Source: Deinococcus sp. YIM 134068
Lineage (GTDB): Bacteria > Deinococcota > Deinococci > Deinococcales > Deinococcaceae
Length of the DNA: 43,064 nt
Assembly: GCF_036543075.1 (NCBI RefSeq)
Contig: NZ_JAZHPF010000027.1
Coordinates: forward strand, 1-43,064
Direction of reading: 5' to 3'
A program made the translations under genes and the position numbers. Positions 28,367-43,064 of this stretch are shown in pieces (position 1 is the stretch's first letter; every line of letters begins with the position of its first letter). Below the pieces are notes generated by a model. That model was given only the letters and a program-made list of their open reading frames with translations, searched no databases and was not told the DNA's origin.

Positions 28367-28395
28367 CCATCTAAGGGTGACTCCAGGCCCTCGCC

Positions 28396-28634
28396 GTGGC
28401 CTTCCCGCTCGATCTCCTCACCGCCGTCCTGGGCTGGGCCTTCTTCCTCGGCGTGGTCTCCCTCTCTTACCGCCTCATCTGGAGGCACAGCCGCCCCAGC
28501 CTCTCGTTCCGGGGCTGGAGAACGCTGCAACGCCGTTACGGGGTAGAGAGGTGGACGGGGTGGAGCTGTGGCTGGGGAGTTCTCCTGCCAAGGGCATCGT
28601 CGCCCGATTGGGGGAGAGCGCCGCCCCGGTATGA
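28396..28634 (+). pseudogene. Frameshifted small membrane protein gene
   Basis: The first part (GTG 28396 to about 28545) reads as a membrane-anchored start: MAFPLDLLTAVLGWAFFLGV, then YRLIWRHSR and FRGWRTLQRRYG, with GC-rich third positions. From about 28550, coding bias moves to another frame, giving EVDGVELWLGSSPAKGIVARL and a TGA (28632-28634) that overlaps the next ATG (ATGA). One missing base in the GGGG run near 28543-28546 would join the halves into about 79 residues. This may be a real mutation or a sequencing error. Function unknown. Confidence 0.5.
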
Positions 28635-29071
28635 TCCCCGATATGACCCCCTCGCCCGTGGCGCTCGTCCTGCTCACCGCCCAGCGGCACCACCTGGAGG
28701 GCCACCCCGACGAGGGGCGTGTCTCGCAACGCTGGCAGCGGCGGGTGCTCTCGGCGCGGGCGGCGAGCCACCTGGTCGTCCACGTGCAGTGGGACGGGGC
28801 GGAGGGAACGCCGGGCGCGACCTTCTCGCGCGGGTGGGTCCACCACCCCGACTTCCGGGCGGAGGCGGGCGACCTGCCGCTGCGGGCCACGCCGCCGGAC
28901 GCCTTCGCGGGCACGGGGTTGGACGCCGAGCTGCGGCGGCGGGACGTGCGCGAGCTGGAGCTGCTGGCCCTCCCCGGCGCGGACGTGTTGCCCGCCACGC
29001 TGGAGACGGCGCGGGCGCTCGGGTACGAGGTGCGGGTGCTGGATGTGGAGGAGCAGCCCTCGCCTGTCTAG
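28631..29071 (+). CDS. Isochorismatase-fold protein lacking catalytic residues
   Basis: The 146-residue protein aligns by eye with the isochorismatase/cysteine hydrolase fold: PSPVALVLLTAQRHHLEG at the front, LVVHVQWDG, GATFSRGWVHHPDF, then the signature-like PDAFAGTGLDAELRRRDVRE and ETARALGYEVRVLDV. The triad residues are gone: the first Asp is replaced in LLTAQ, the Lys is absent before the DAFAGT, and the nucleophile Cys region reads PGADVLPAT. It may be a non-catalytic binding protein. It starts at ATG 28631, overlapping the broken gene, or at 28643. The assignment is an inference from pattern. Confidence 0.6.
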   Translation: MIPDMTPSPVALVLLTAQRHHLEGHPDEGRVSQRWQRRVLSARAASHLVVHVQWDGAEGTPGATFSRGWVHHPDFRAEAGDLPLRATPPDAFAGTGLDAELRRRDVRELELLALPGADVLPATLETARALGYEVRVLDVEEQPSPV

Positions 29072-29144
29072 GGTCCATCCCACCGCCGTTCCCGCGTCAG
29101 GACGGGCATTTCTCCCCACGCCGGAGGGTCGGAGGTCCAGACTC

Positions 29145-29172
29145 GTTTGAAAACTGCTTTAAACTCTATGGT
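29145..29172 (+). promoter_or_regulatory. Operator-like repeat / weak promoter of acyltransferase gene
   Basis: GTTTGAA (29145-29151) and TTTAAAC (29158-29164) are near-perfect inverted arms around AACTGC. They are followed by a TATGGT element (29167-29172) that could be a -10 box. The AT-rich spot stands out from the surroundings and lies 30 bp before the gene start. No good -35 was found. Confidence 0.35.
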
Positions 29173-29183
29173 GGGCGGCGGGG

Positions 29184-30138
<955 letters not shown>

Positions 30139-30168
30139 CGTTCTCCGCCCGGCCCGTACACTGGGGGC

Positions 30169-30738
30169 ATGACCAAACGCAGCAAGGTGTTCGTTCCCGC
30201 CGTCGTGACGGTCGCCAGCGTCGGCGTCGCCGCCGGGGCCGCGTTCGTGGCGCGGGGCCGCAAGGAGGAGGTCAAGGACTTTCTCGTCGCGCAGGTCTTC
30301 GAGCGCCCCGCCGCCCGCGCGAGCTACACCGATCTCGGCCAGAGCCTGGAGCGCGGCGGCGTCTTCCTCGCCCAGCGGGCCGCCCGCGCCGCCGACACCG
30401 AGGCGAACCGGGCCACCCTGAGTCACATCATCGCCATTGAGCGGTGGGGGCAAAACCGCCTGCGCGTGGCGCTCGGCCAGCGCGACTTCGAGCGTGACGA
30501 GAACCACGCCTACAGGCCGCCCGAGAGAACGAGTCTGCGCGAGCTGCGTGACCTCCTCTCCCAGACCCGCTCTCAGACGGTGGACCTCGCCCGGCAACTC
30601 CACGCCGCGCCCCCGACCGAGGGCACGACCGTCGAACACAACGGGCTGGGGCCGCTCACCCCGAAGGGCTGGCTGCGCTACCTCACCCAGCACGCCGATT
30701 TAGAGAGCCGACGCCTGCGGGGGGCGAAGGAGGGCTAG
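30169..30738 (+). CDS. DinB-like four-helix protein with membrane anchor
   Basis: This 189-residue protein has an N-terminal hydrophobic segment (VPAVVTVASVGVAAGAAFVARG) followed by a helical bundle pattern. LSHIIAIERWGQNRLRVALGQ and the later GWLRYLTQHADLESRRL supply spaced histidines like those in the DinB/DUF664 superfamily metal site. The family includes thiol transferases and many proteins of unknown role; it is expanded in Deinococcus. The assignment is by fold pattern and is tentative. DUF488 follows after 7 nt, so the two are probably co-transcribed. Confidence 0.6.
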   Translation: MTKRSKVFVPAVVTVASVGVAAGAAFVARGRKEEVKDFLVAQVFERPAARASYTDLGQSLERGGVFLAQRAARAADTEANRATLSHIIAIERWGQNRLRVALGQRDFERDENHAYRPPERTSLRELRDLLSQTRSQTVDLARQLHAAPPTEGTTVEHNGLGPLTPKGWLRYLTQHADLESRRLRGAKEG

Positions 30739-30745
30739 CCCCAGG

Positions 30746-31195
30746 ATGACCCCACCCACCCTCCTGACCATCGGCTACGAGAACGCCGATCTGGACGCCT
30801 TTCTCGACACGCTGACCGAGAGGGGCGTCACCCTGCTCGTGGACACCCGCGAGCGGGCGCAGAGCCGACGCCGGGGCTACAGCAAGACGGCACTGACGGA
30901 CGCCCTGCGGGAGCGCGGCATCGAGTACCGCCACCTGCGCGCCCTGGGCACGCCGCCCAGCCTCCGCAAGGAGTACCGCCTGGGCCACGACTTCGGCGTG
31001 TTGACGCGCGGGTATCACGCCCACCTCGCCACGCAGGGGGAGGCGCTGGACGAACTCGGCACCCTCGCCACCGCCCACCGCGCCTGCCTGCTGTGCTACG
31101 AGGCGGACCCCGGCACGTGCCACCGCTCGCTGATCGCCCGGAGATTGCAGGACCTGGGATTGGTGGGGGACGTGGACCACCTGCGCGTCGTCTGA
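30746..31195 (+). CDS. DUF488 family protein
   Basis: The 149-residue protein begins with LLTIGYENADLDAFL and has DTRERAQSRRRGYSK plus the C-terminal signature CLLCYEADPGTCHRSLIA. The last gives the conserved Cys, Glu and Cys-His-Arg of DUF488. The function of the family is unknown; some bacterial members have been proposed to act in nucleic-acid or stress-related processes, which is not shown here. The ATG starts 7 nt after the stop of the DinB-like gene. Confidence 0.85.
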   Translation: MTPPTLLTIGYENADLDAFLDTLTERGVTLLVDTRERAQSRRRGYSKTALTDALRERGIEYRHLRALGTPPSLRKEYRLGHDFGVLTRGYHAHLATQGEALDELGTLATAHRACLLCYEADPGTCHRSLIARRLQDLGLVGDVDHLRVV

Positions 31196-31260
31196 CGCCC
31201 GGCCTGCTCTCACATGAACGCCGCATAAAAGTGTAAGACCCCCCAGCGTACCTTCGCGGG

Positions 31261-32340
<1,080 letters not shown>

Positions 32341-32431
32341 GCCGGAAAGGTTCAGCCCCTCGCCTTGAGCTGGCCCCCATACAGTGAGGGGGCGCGGGAT
32401 TGGCCTGCTGAGCCGGGCGTCCAATGCAGCC

Positions 32432-32620
32432 ATGACGACACAGGGGCAGATGAAACCCGAGGAACGCCTCGTGATGGGCTTCGTCGGGGTGTTTGTGGCG
32501 GCCTTCGCCTTCGCATACGCCACGCCGATTCAGAAGGTGCTGATCGGCGGCGTCGGGGTGACGGCGGTGGTGGTGGCGCTGCTGGGGAGGAACCCGCTGG
32601 GGGGTGGGGCGGAGGGGTAA
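32432..32620 (+). CDS. Small two-helix membrane protein (DUF2892-like)
   Basis: 62 residues: a charged N-terminus (MKPEER) followed by two hydrophobic helices (VMGFVGVFVAAFAFAYA and VLIGGVGVTAVVVALLG) and a short RNPLGGG tail. The architecture and the R-x-P-L end recall DUF2892, but similarity is weak. The start is ATG 32432; an upstream extension is open but non-conserved. Function unknown. Confidence 0.5.
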   Translation: MTTQGQMKPEERLVMGFVGVFVAAFAFAYATPIQKVLIGGVGVTAVVVALLGRNPLGGGAEG

Positions 32621-32652
32621 GAGAAAGGCGCGGGCTGGAGCGCACGCTTTAC

Positions 32653-32673
32653 TGTGTATACTGTATCTACACA
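32653..32673 (+). promoter_or_regulatory. vapBC operator/promoter candidate
   Basis: TGTGTA (32653-32658) and TACACA (32668-32673) are inverted arms around a TATACT (32657-32662) that could serve as the -10 box. TACTGT occurs twice within the region. Such palindromes overlapping the promoter are how VapBC complexes usually repress their own operon. It lies 12 nt upstream of vapB, with the AGGAGG ribosome site overlapping its 3' edge. Confidence 0.5.
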
Positions 32674-32684
32674 GGAGGTCGGTC

Positions 32685-32915
32685 GTGACCAGGAGCAAGG
32701 TTTTTAAGAGTGGAAATAGCCAAGCCGTCCGCATTCCGCAGGAGTTCGCTTTGCCCTACGGTGAGGTGGAAATTATTCGCCGTGGTCGCGAATTGGTTAT
32801 CACGCCTATCAAGAAGCAGGATGGGGGCGCAATTTTCGACGCTCTCGCATCCATCGAGGGGCCGATTGAGCGCGAACAGCCCACCGAGCAACAGGAGCGG
32901 GAACCTATCCTGTGA
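32685..32915 (+). CDS. vapB: VapB-type antitoxin (AbrB/SpoVT fold)
   Basis: The 76-residue antitoxin has an N-terminal swapped-hairpin DNA-binding domain (KVFKSGNSQAVRIPQEF, EVEIIRRGRELVITP) and an acidic, Gln/Glu-rich tail that would wrap the toxin. The GTG at 32685 has AGGAGG 7 nt upstream. It overlaps the toxin gene by 4 nt (GTGA). It forms a standard VapBC module and would repress its operon with VapC through the upstream palindrome. Confidence 0.9.
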   Translation: MTRSKVFKSGNSQAVRIPQEFALPYGEVEIIRRGRELVITPIKKQDGGAIFDALASIEGPIEREQPTEQQEREPIL

Positions 32916-33337
32916 GTCTCCCCAGGCTGTATCTCCTCGACACCAACACCTGTGTTTTCATCATGAACGAGGAACCGAAACAGGTACGGGGGCGAATGGT
33001 CGAGGTGACGGAGGAGGGTCATACGCTTGCCATCTCCAGCGTCACGCTGCACGAGTTGTGGTTTGGTGTGTGGCGCAGTTCTCGACAGTCCACCAATGCC
33101 AAGCGCCTCGGTAATTTCATTTCTGGACTGCATGTCTTCCCCTTTGAGGACAGTGCCGCCGAGAAAGCTGCCGAAGTGCGGGCCGGCTTGGCGTCCACAG
33201 GAAAACCTATTGGTCCCTACGATCAATTGATTGCCGGACACGCTATAGCTCTTAAAGCCATACTTGTCACCAATAATTTAAGCGAGTTTAGGAGGATCGA
33301 GGGTCTAAAAGTGGAAGATTGGGTAACGAAGGAGTAA
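32912..33337 (+). CDS. vapC: VapC-type PIN-domain toxin
   Basis: This 141-residue PIN ribonuclease is presumed to cut RNA (tRNA or rRNA in known VapCs) when free of VapB. The acidic site is present: YLLDTNTCVFIM (Asp), TLHELWFG (Glu), GPYDQLIAGHA (Asp) and TNNLSEF. Normal length; no motif is lost. GTG start inside the vapB stop. The module lies between a PilT-like locus and dnaE, and its codon use is less GC-rich than the neighbours, suggesting acquisition. Confidence 0.93.
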   Translation: MSLPRLYLLDTNTCVFIMNEEPKQVRGRMVEVTEEGHTLAISSVTLHELWFGVWRSSRQSTNAKRLGNFISGLHVFPFEDSAAEKAAEVRAGLASTGKPIGPYDQLIAGHAIALKAILVTNNLSEFRRIEGLKVEDWVTKE

Positions 33338-33403
33338 GGCCGTCTTCCTGCCCATCTGATCAGAGAACTGGACGAGCGGGTGCGGGGGCATCTGGGGTTG
33401 TAA
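33338..33403 (+). pseudogene. Possible C-terminal relic of a lost gene
   Basis: 22 codons with GC-rich, coding-like bias begin right after the vapC stop and end in TAA (33401-33403). They read PAHLIRELDERVRGHLGL at the end. There is no start codon upstream in that frame, so it may be the tail of a gene replaced by the toxin-antitoxin insertion. It may also be chance. Confidence 0.25.
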
Positions 33404-33870
33404 TTAAAGAGCAGTTGGGATGGCCCAGCTTTGCAGGAATTTCCGCACGTCAGCTTCCACTTCCTCTAAAGAGCCGTAGATCAGCTCCCGAGCAAGGTGC
33501 AATTCGTCATCAAATCCACAAATCTTGTCGCCAATGTTCTCCGGCGCTTCCTTGGTCCACGCGAGACGATACAAAGCCCCAGTAACAGAAGACAGGCTAG
33601 CGGGATCATCTCGCAGAAGCGAAAGCAGATGCATTGCATAGAGCCGGAACGCAGTCTCGCTCAGTTTTCGTGCCCCTAACTCGCCCAAGGCAATCGAGAG
33701 CTTATTGGTGTCACCACCAGACAAACTAACATCCACCAGGGCATCAGGAAGCACATCAAGACGCGGGATTTGACGGTCAGCCCAAGCCACAACCTCTGAA
33801 GATGTAATCAGAGCGCTGAGCAAGGCTTGGCGGTACATGCTCGCCTCGTCACTCAATGTGGAGGCCTCAT

Positions 33871-33874
<4 letters not shown>
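33404..33874 (-). CDS. Hypothetical protein coupled to dnaE
   Basis: I do not recognise this 156-residue, predicted helical soluble protein (YRQALLSALITSSEVVAW, LSETAFRLYAMHLLSLLRDD, ELHLARELIYGSLEEVEADV). Base composition is AT-richer than flanking genes. The TTG start at 33874 overlaps the dnaE stop (TTGA); ATG 33838 is an alternative. The coupling suggests it is translated with dnaE, but it lacks replication motifs. It could be a transferred gene, for example an immunity-type protein beside the toxin-antitoxin pair, which is speculation. Confidence 0.55.
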
Positions 33875-37851
<3,977 letters not shown>

Positions 37852-37981
37852 GCCCAGAGGATAGAACCGAGGTGGGGTTTCGAGGGTGACGTGTGAGGTT
37901 GACGGGCTTGGAGAGGATGCTCCGGCGTCCTTCTCCGGCTTCTCTCCCATGAAGCTCTGCCGTGGACTTCTCACCCAGCGA

Positions 37982-38011
37982 TTGTCAGCACCCTCCCTTT
38001 TGGCGTACAAT
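37982..38011 (+). promoter_or_regulatory. Sigma70-type promoter of amidase gene
   Basis: TTGTCA (37982-37987) and TACAAT (38006-38011) are separated by 18 bp. These are 5/6-type matches to both boxes. The predicted start of transcription lies about 50-55 nt before the amidase ATG. It is in the divergent gap with dnaE and is the best promoter match in the window. Confidence 0.65.
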
Positions 38012-38072
38012 CTCCTCGCTCATGAGGTGAAATGTGCGCTTCTCACGAGATTTGCCCTCACTATGGGGGACC

Positions 38073-39938
<1,866 letters not shown>

Positions 39939-39948
39939 GGGGGAAGCG

Positions 39949-39976
39949 GTCAGCTTTCAGCAATCAGCGGTCAGCA
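39949..39976. repeat. Heptad array m (TCAGC type)
   Basis: Units GTCAGCT, TTCAGCA, ATCAGCG, GTCAGCA repeat every 7 nt, 10 nt after the amidase stop. Confidence 0.85.
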
Positions 39977-40054
39977 ACAACAACGAGGGGCGGGGGCTGT
40001 GGCCTACCGCCTCTCTTCTTTTGAGGAGGAGCGGAAGAGGGCGACCGGGCCGTG

Positions 40055-40082
40055 TCCCTCCTCATCCCTCATCACCCATCAC
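40055..40082. repeat. Heptad array n (TCATC type)
   Basis: Units TCCCTCC, TCATCCC, TCATCAC, CCATCAC repeat every 7 nt in the amidase/antiporter gap, about 80 bp after array m and of a different sequence class. Confidence 0.6.
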
Positions 40083-40129
40083 TTTTTCCTCTGACCTTCT
40101 CCACCCCCAGCACCTGCTTTCGCAGAGGT

Positions 40130-41410
40130 CTAGTGCCGTGCCGGAGCACCCTCCCCCGGACTCGCCTCCCCGCTCGCCTCCACCGCCCGGCGCACGAGGG
40201 GCATGATGGTCAGGCCCTGCACGGCGATGGTGAACAGGACGATGACGTAGGTCGCCGTGACGATGTGGGTGCGGTACGGACTCTCCGGAAGGCTGAGCGC
40301 GAGGCTGATGGCGATGCCGCCGCGCAGGCCGCCCCAGGTCAGGAGGCGCACGGTGTAGGCCCCATACCCCTCGCGCGCCCGCACGAGCGCGAAGGGCAGG
40401 GCGACGCTGATCCAGCGGGAGGCGAGGGCCACCCCGACGAGGAGAAGGCTGGCGACGATCTGCGGCCCGGTCGTCTCGGTGAGGAGCACGTCCAGCCCGA
40501 TAAAGGAGAAGAGCAGGATGTTGAGGACCTGATCGGTCGTCTCCCAGAAGCCCTCGATGTGGGCGCGCGTCTCGGCCCCGAAGGCACGGTCCTTCGTCGC
40601 GGAGACGAACAGCCCCGCCACGACCATCGCCAGCGGCCCGCTGATGCCCAGCGCGGCGGCGGCCACGTACCCGCCCACCACGAGCGCGAGCGTGATGAGC
40701 ACCTCGACCGCGTGCTGCTCGATAGAACGCAGCATCCGGTAGCCCACCACGCCCAGCGCGGCCCCGAACAGCATCCCGCCCAGCGCCTCCTGCACGAAGA
40801 GGGTCAGGGCACCCGTCAGCCCCGGCGGCGCGTGGTGGTCGCCCACCCCGGCGAGGCCCGCCAGCACGAGGAAGATCACCACGCCCACCCCGTCGTTGAA
40901 CAGGCTCTCGCCCGCGATCAGCGTCTCGATCCGGGGGGGTACCCGCGCCCGCTTGAGGAGGTCCAGCACGGCCACGGGGTCGGTCGGGCTGATCAGGGCA
41001 CCGAAGAGCAGCGCCCACATCAGGGGCACGTCCAGCCCCACGAGCGCGAAGACGCCGTAGGCCGCGAACCCGATCAGGAGGGTGCTGACCAGGGTGCTGA
41101 TCACCGCCAGCGTGAGGATGCTGACCCGCTGCCGCAGCATCTGCCCGGCGTTGAGGCCCATCGCACCGGCGAAGAGCAGGAGGCTGAGAATGCCGTTCAG
41201 GACGAATTCGGTGAAGTTCAGCGTTCGCAGCAGCTCGCTCGCCCAGCCGCGCAGGCCGGGCACCCCCAGCGCGTCGAGCGCGATCAGGCCGATGCTCGCC
41301 AGCGCCCCCGCCAGCGTGACGCCCACCGTGGTCGGGAGCCGCAGCGTCCGCTCGTTCAGGTAGGCCAGCACGGCGGTCACGCTCAGGAGGACGGCGAAGG
41401 CGCTCAGCAT
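40130..41410 (-). CDS. Na+/H+ antiporter, CPA1 (NhaP-like)
   Basis: This 426-residue membrane protein has about 12-13 predicted helices. It carries the CPA1 core motif SPTDPVAVLDLLKRA and the ion-site GESLFNDGVGVVIFLV, where the adjacent Asp residues bind the cation. Late GLRGGIAISLALSLP is also typical. It likely exchanges Na+ or K+ for H+ across the cytoplasmic membrane. The C-terminus is short, without the cytosolic regulatory domain of eukaryotic NHE. ATG 41410 (MLSAFAVLLSVTAVL) was preferred over the TTG at 41419. It lies downstream of rpoZ on the same strand. Confidence 0.93.
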   Translation of the reverse strand: MLSAFAVLLSVTAVLAYLNERTLRLPTTVGVTLAGALASIGLIALDALGVPGLRGWASELLRTLNFTEFVLNGILSLLLFAGAMGLNAGQMLRQRVSILTLAVISTLVSTLLIGFAAYGVFALVGLDVPLMWALLFGALISPTDPVAVLDLLKRARVPPRIETLIAGESLFNDGVGVVIFLVLAGLAGVGDHHAPPGLTGALTLFVQEALGGMLFGAALGVVGYRMLRSIEQHAVEVLITLALVVGGYVAAAALGISGPLAMVVAGLFVSATKDRAFGAETRAHIEGFWETTDQVLNILLFSFIGLDVLLTETTGPQIVASLLLVGVALASRWISVALPFALVRAREGYGAYTVRLLTWGGLRGGIAISLALSLPESPYRTHIVTATYVIVLFTIAVQGLTIMPLVRRAVEASGEASPGEGAPARH

Positions 41411-41494
41411 AGACCCCAATCTAGTCCGCGCCTCCCTCCCAAAGGCGAGGGGGACGGGACCCCGAACAGGCCCGCCCCCCCGATTGACCCGCGC

Positions 41495-41794
41495 TCAGTC
41501 GCGTTCGCGTTCGCGCTCGGCGTTGAGCTGCGCCTGAAGCTGCGCCTGCTTCTGCCGCACGTAATCCTGATGGAATCGGCCCTCATCCATGAGTTCGGTG
41601 CCCACGGTGAGCCGCCCGGTCGCCAGCTCGCGCATCGCCTGGGTGACGAGGTTGCGGGTGCGGACGCGCTGCTCCACGGGCAACACGCTCGGCGCGCCGG
41701 AGCGCAGTTGCAGCGCCCGCTTCGCCGTCACGACCGACAGGCGGTACTTGCTGTCGGTCAGGGAGAGCAACTTGTCGATGTCCTTTTCAGCCAC
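41495..41794 (-). CDS. rpoZ: RNA polymerase omega subunit
   Basis: The omega subunit stabilises beta-prime in RNA polymerase. In 99 residues, the core motif reads [17 protein letters not shown], followed by [21 protein letters not shown] and a long charged C-terminus, as in Deinococcus and Thermus. The start is GTG 41794 ([10 protein letters not shown]), with AAAGGGG upstream. An earlier in-frame TTG (41812) would add six residues and overlap the ribosome site. It is between the antiporter and mdh on the same strand. Confidence 0.93.
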   Translation of the reverse strand: MAEKDIDKLLSLTDSKYRLSVVTAKRALQLRSGAPSVLPVEQRVRTRNLVTQAMRELATGRLTVGTELMDEGRFHQDYVRQKQAQLQAQLNAERERERD

Positions 41795-41892
41795 GGTAAA
41801 GACCCCTTTCAATCGGCACCCCGCAGGAAGACCGCCCGGTGGGCGTGGCGGGTGCCGGTCGTTGCGCCTGCTTTCGGCACGTTCAGCCCGTC

Positions 41893-41922
41893 AGTCTAGC
41901 CCGTGGCGGGGGAAGATGCCAG
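41893..41922 (-). promoter_or_regulatory. Possible rpoZ promoter
   Basis: On the minus strand, CTGGCA (41922-41917) and TAGACT (41898-41893) are spaced by 18 bp, each matching 4 of 6 consensus bases. It would give a leader of about 90 nt before rpoZ. Tentative. Confidence 0.3.
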
Positions 41923-41938
41923 CGGACGAGAACAGTTG

Positions 41939-41966
41939 GGGCCGCCCCCTCCCCAGGAGACGGCCC
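41939..41966 (-). terminator. Probable mdh terminator hairpin
   Basis: GGGCCG (41939-41944) pairs with CGGCCC (41961-41966), and CTCC with GGAG inside. It begins 19 nt after the mdh stop on the minus strand. The T-run is weak (AACTGTT), so efficiency is uncertain. Confidence 0.45.
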
Positions 41967-41984
41967 ACTTTCGGCGGTATTCGC

Positions 41985-42983
<999 letters not shown>

Positions 42984-43064
42984 GGGTTCCCCTCCTGAAG
43001 TGAGTTCCGGCCAACAATAACGCGGGGGAGGGGGTGGGGGCCCGCTGGTGGCAGTGGCGGCGCG
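42984..43064. other. mdh upstream region at window end
   Basis: 81 bp holding the mdh ribosome binding site and three consecutive G5 runs (43024-43040 region) on the template strand. This is not enough for a complete four-run G-quadruplex within the window. A promoter was not recognised. Confidence 0.4.

Noticed and set aside
37852..38010. N-terminal extension of DnaE to 38010
   Set aside because: It is not conserved and overlaps the promoter region of the divergent amidase gene.

Overview
The window looks like a chromosomal segment of a Deinococcus species. It is GC-rich throughout. It carries a DR2241-type CbiX protein, a RuvC/HesB/probable DdrH neighbourhood, a PriA with a degenerate helicase core, a Thermus/Deinococcus-type DnaE and an omega subunit of the Deinococcus kind. 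No rRNA, tRNA, CRISPR array or prophage was recognised. The species was not determined.

Layout. 1-4.2 kb: a fused MoaD-MoaE, a PrsW-like membrane protease, ruvC, a HesB/ErpA-type Fe-S protein, probable ddrH and manA. 4.2-10.5 kb: an S41 protease, an M20 peptidase, a single-EF-hand protein, the CbiX/DR2241 chelatase and a VC0807-like membrane protein, separated by repeat-filled gaps. 10.5-12.0 kb: an AT-rich, probably acquired gene whose last codons are cut by an 877-bp IS982-like element with perfect 18-bp ends and a 5-bp target duplication. 12.0-21.7 kb: a phosphoesterase, a GTDIH-type hypothetical coupled to priA, an EamA transporter, a penicillin acylase, YjbQ and a DUF4403 protein. 21.7-27.1 kb: a minus-strand run pgeF, YqeG-like HAD, pilB (three N-terminal GspE-type domains) and pilT. 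27.1-32.6 kb: fabI, a frameshifted small membrane gene, an isochorismatase-fold protein without catalytic residues, a hexapeptide acyltransferase, a DinB-like protein, DUF488 and a second PilT-type ATPase. 32.6-33.9 kb: a VapBC toxin-antitoxin pair and an AT-richer hypothetical coupled to dnaE. 33.9-43.1 kb: dnaE, a divergent AMIN/Amidase_3 cell-wall amidase, a CPA1 Na+/H+ antiporter, rpoZ and mdh.

Three functional themes recur: DNA replication and repair (ruvC, priA, dnaE, probable ddrH), type IV pilus motors (pilB, pilT and a second PilT/PilU-like ATPase), and cell-envelope work (PrsW, S41 protease, PgeF, amidase, penicillin acylase, FabI).

The most unusual signals are not ordinary genes. 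(i) Fourteen intergenic arrays differ in sequence but all share a 7-nt period. (ii) About 150 bp inside dnaE has foreign-looking base composition and is centred on the codon pair where cyanobacterial DnaE inteins sit. (iii) Potential G-quadruplexes lie on the template strand just upstream of manA, the S41 protease and pilB. (iv) A second family of C-rich hairpin repeats lies in the larger gaps. (v) The insertion sequence sits exactly at the end of the acquired AT-rich gene.
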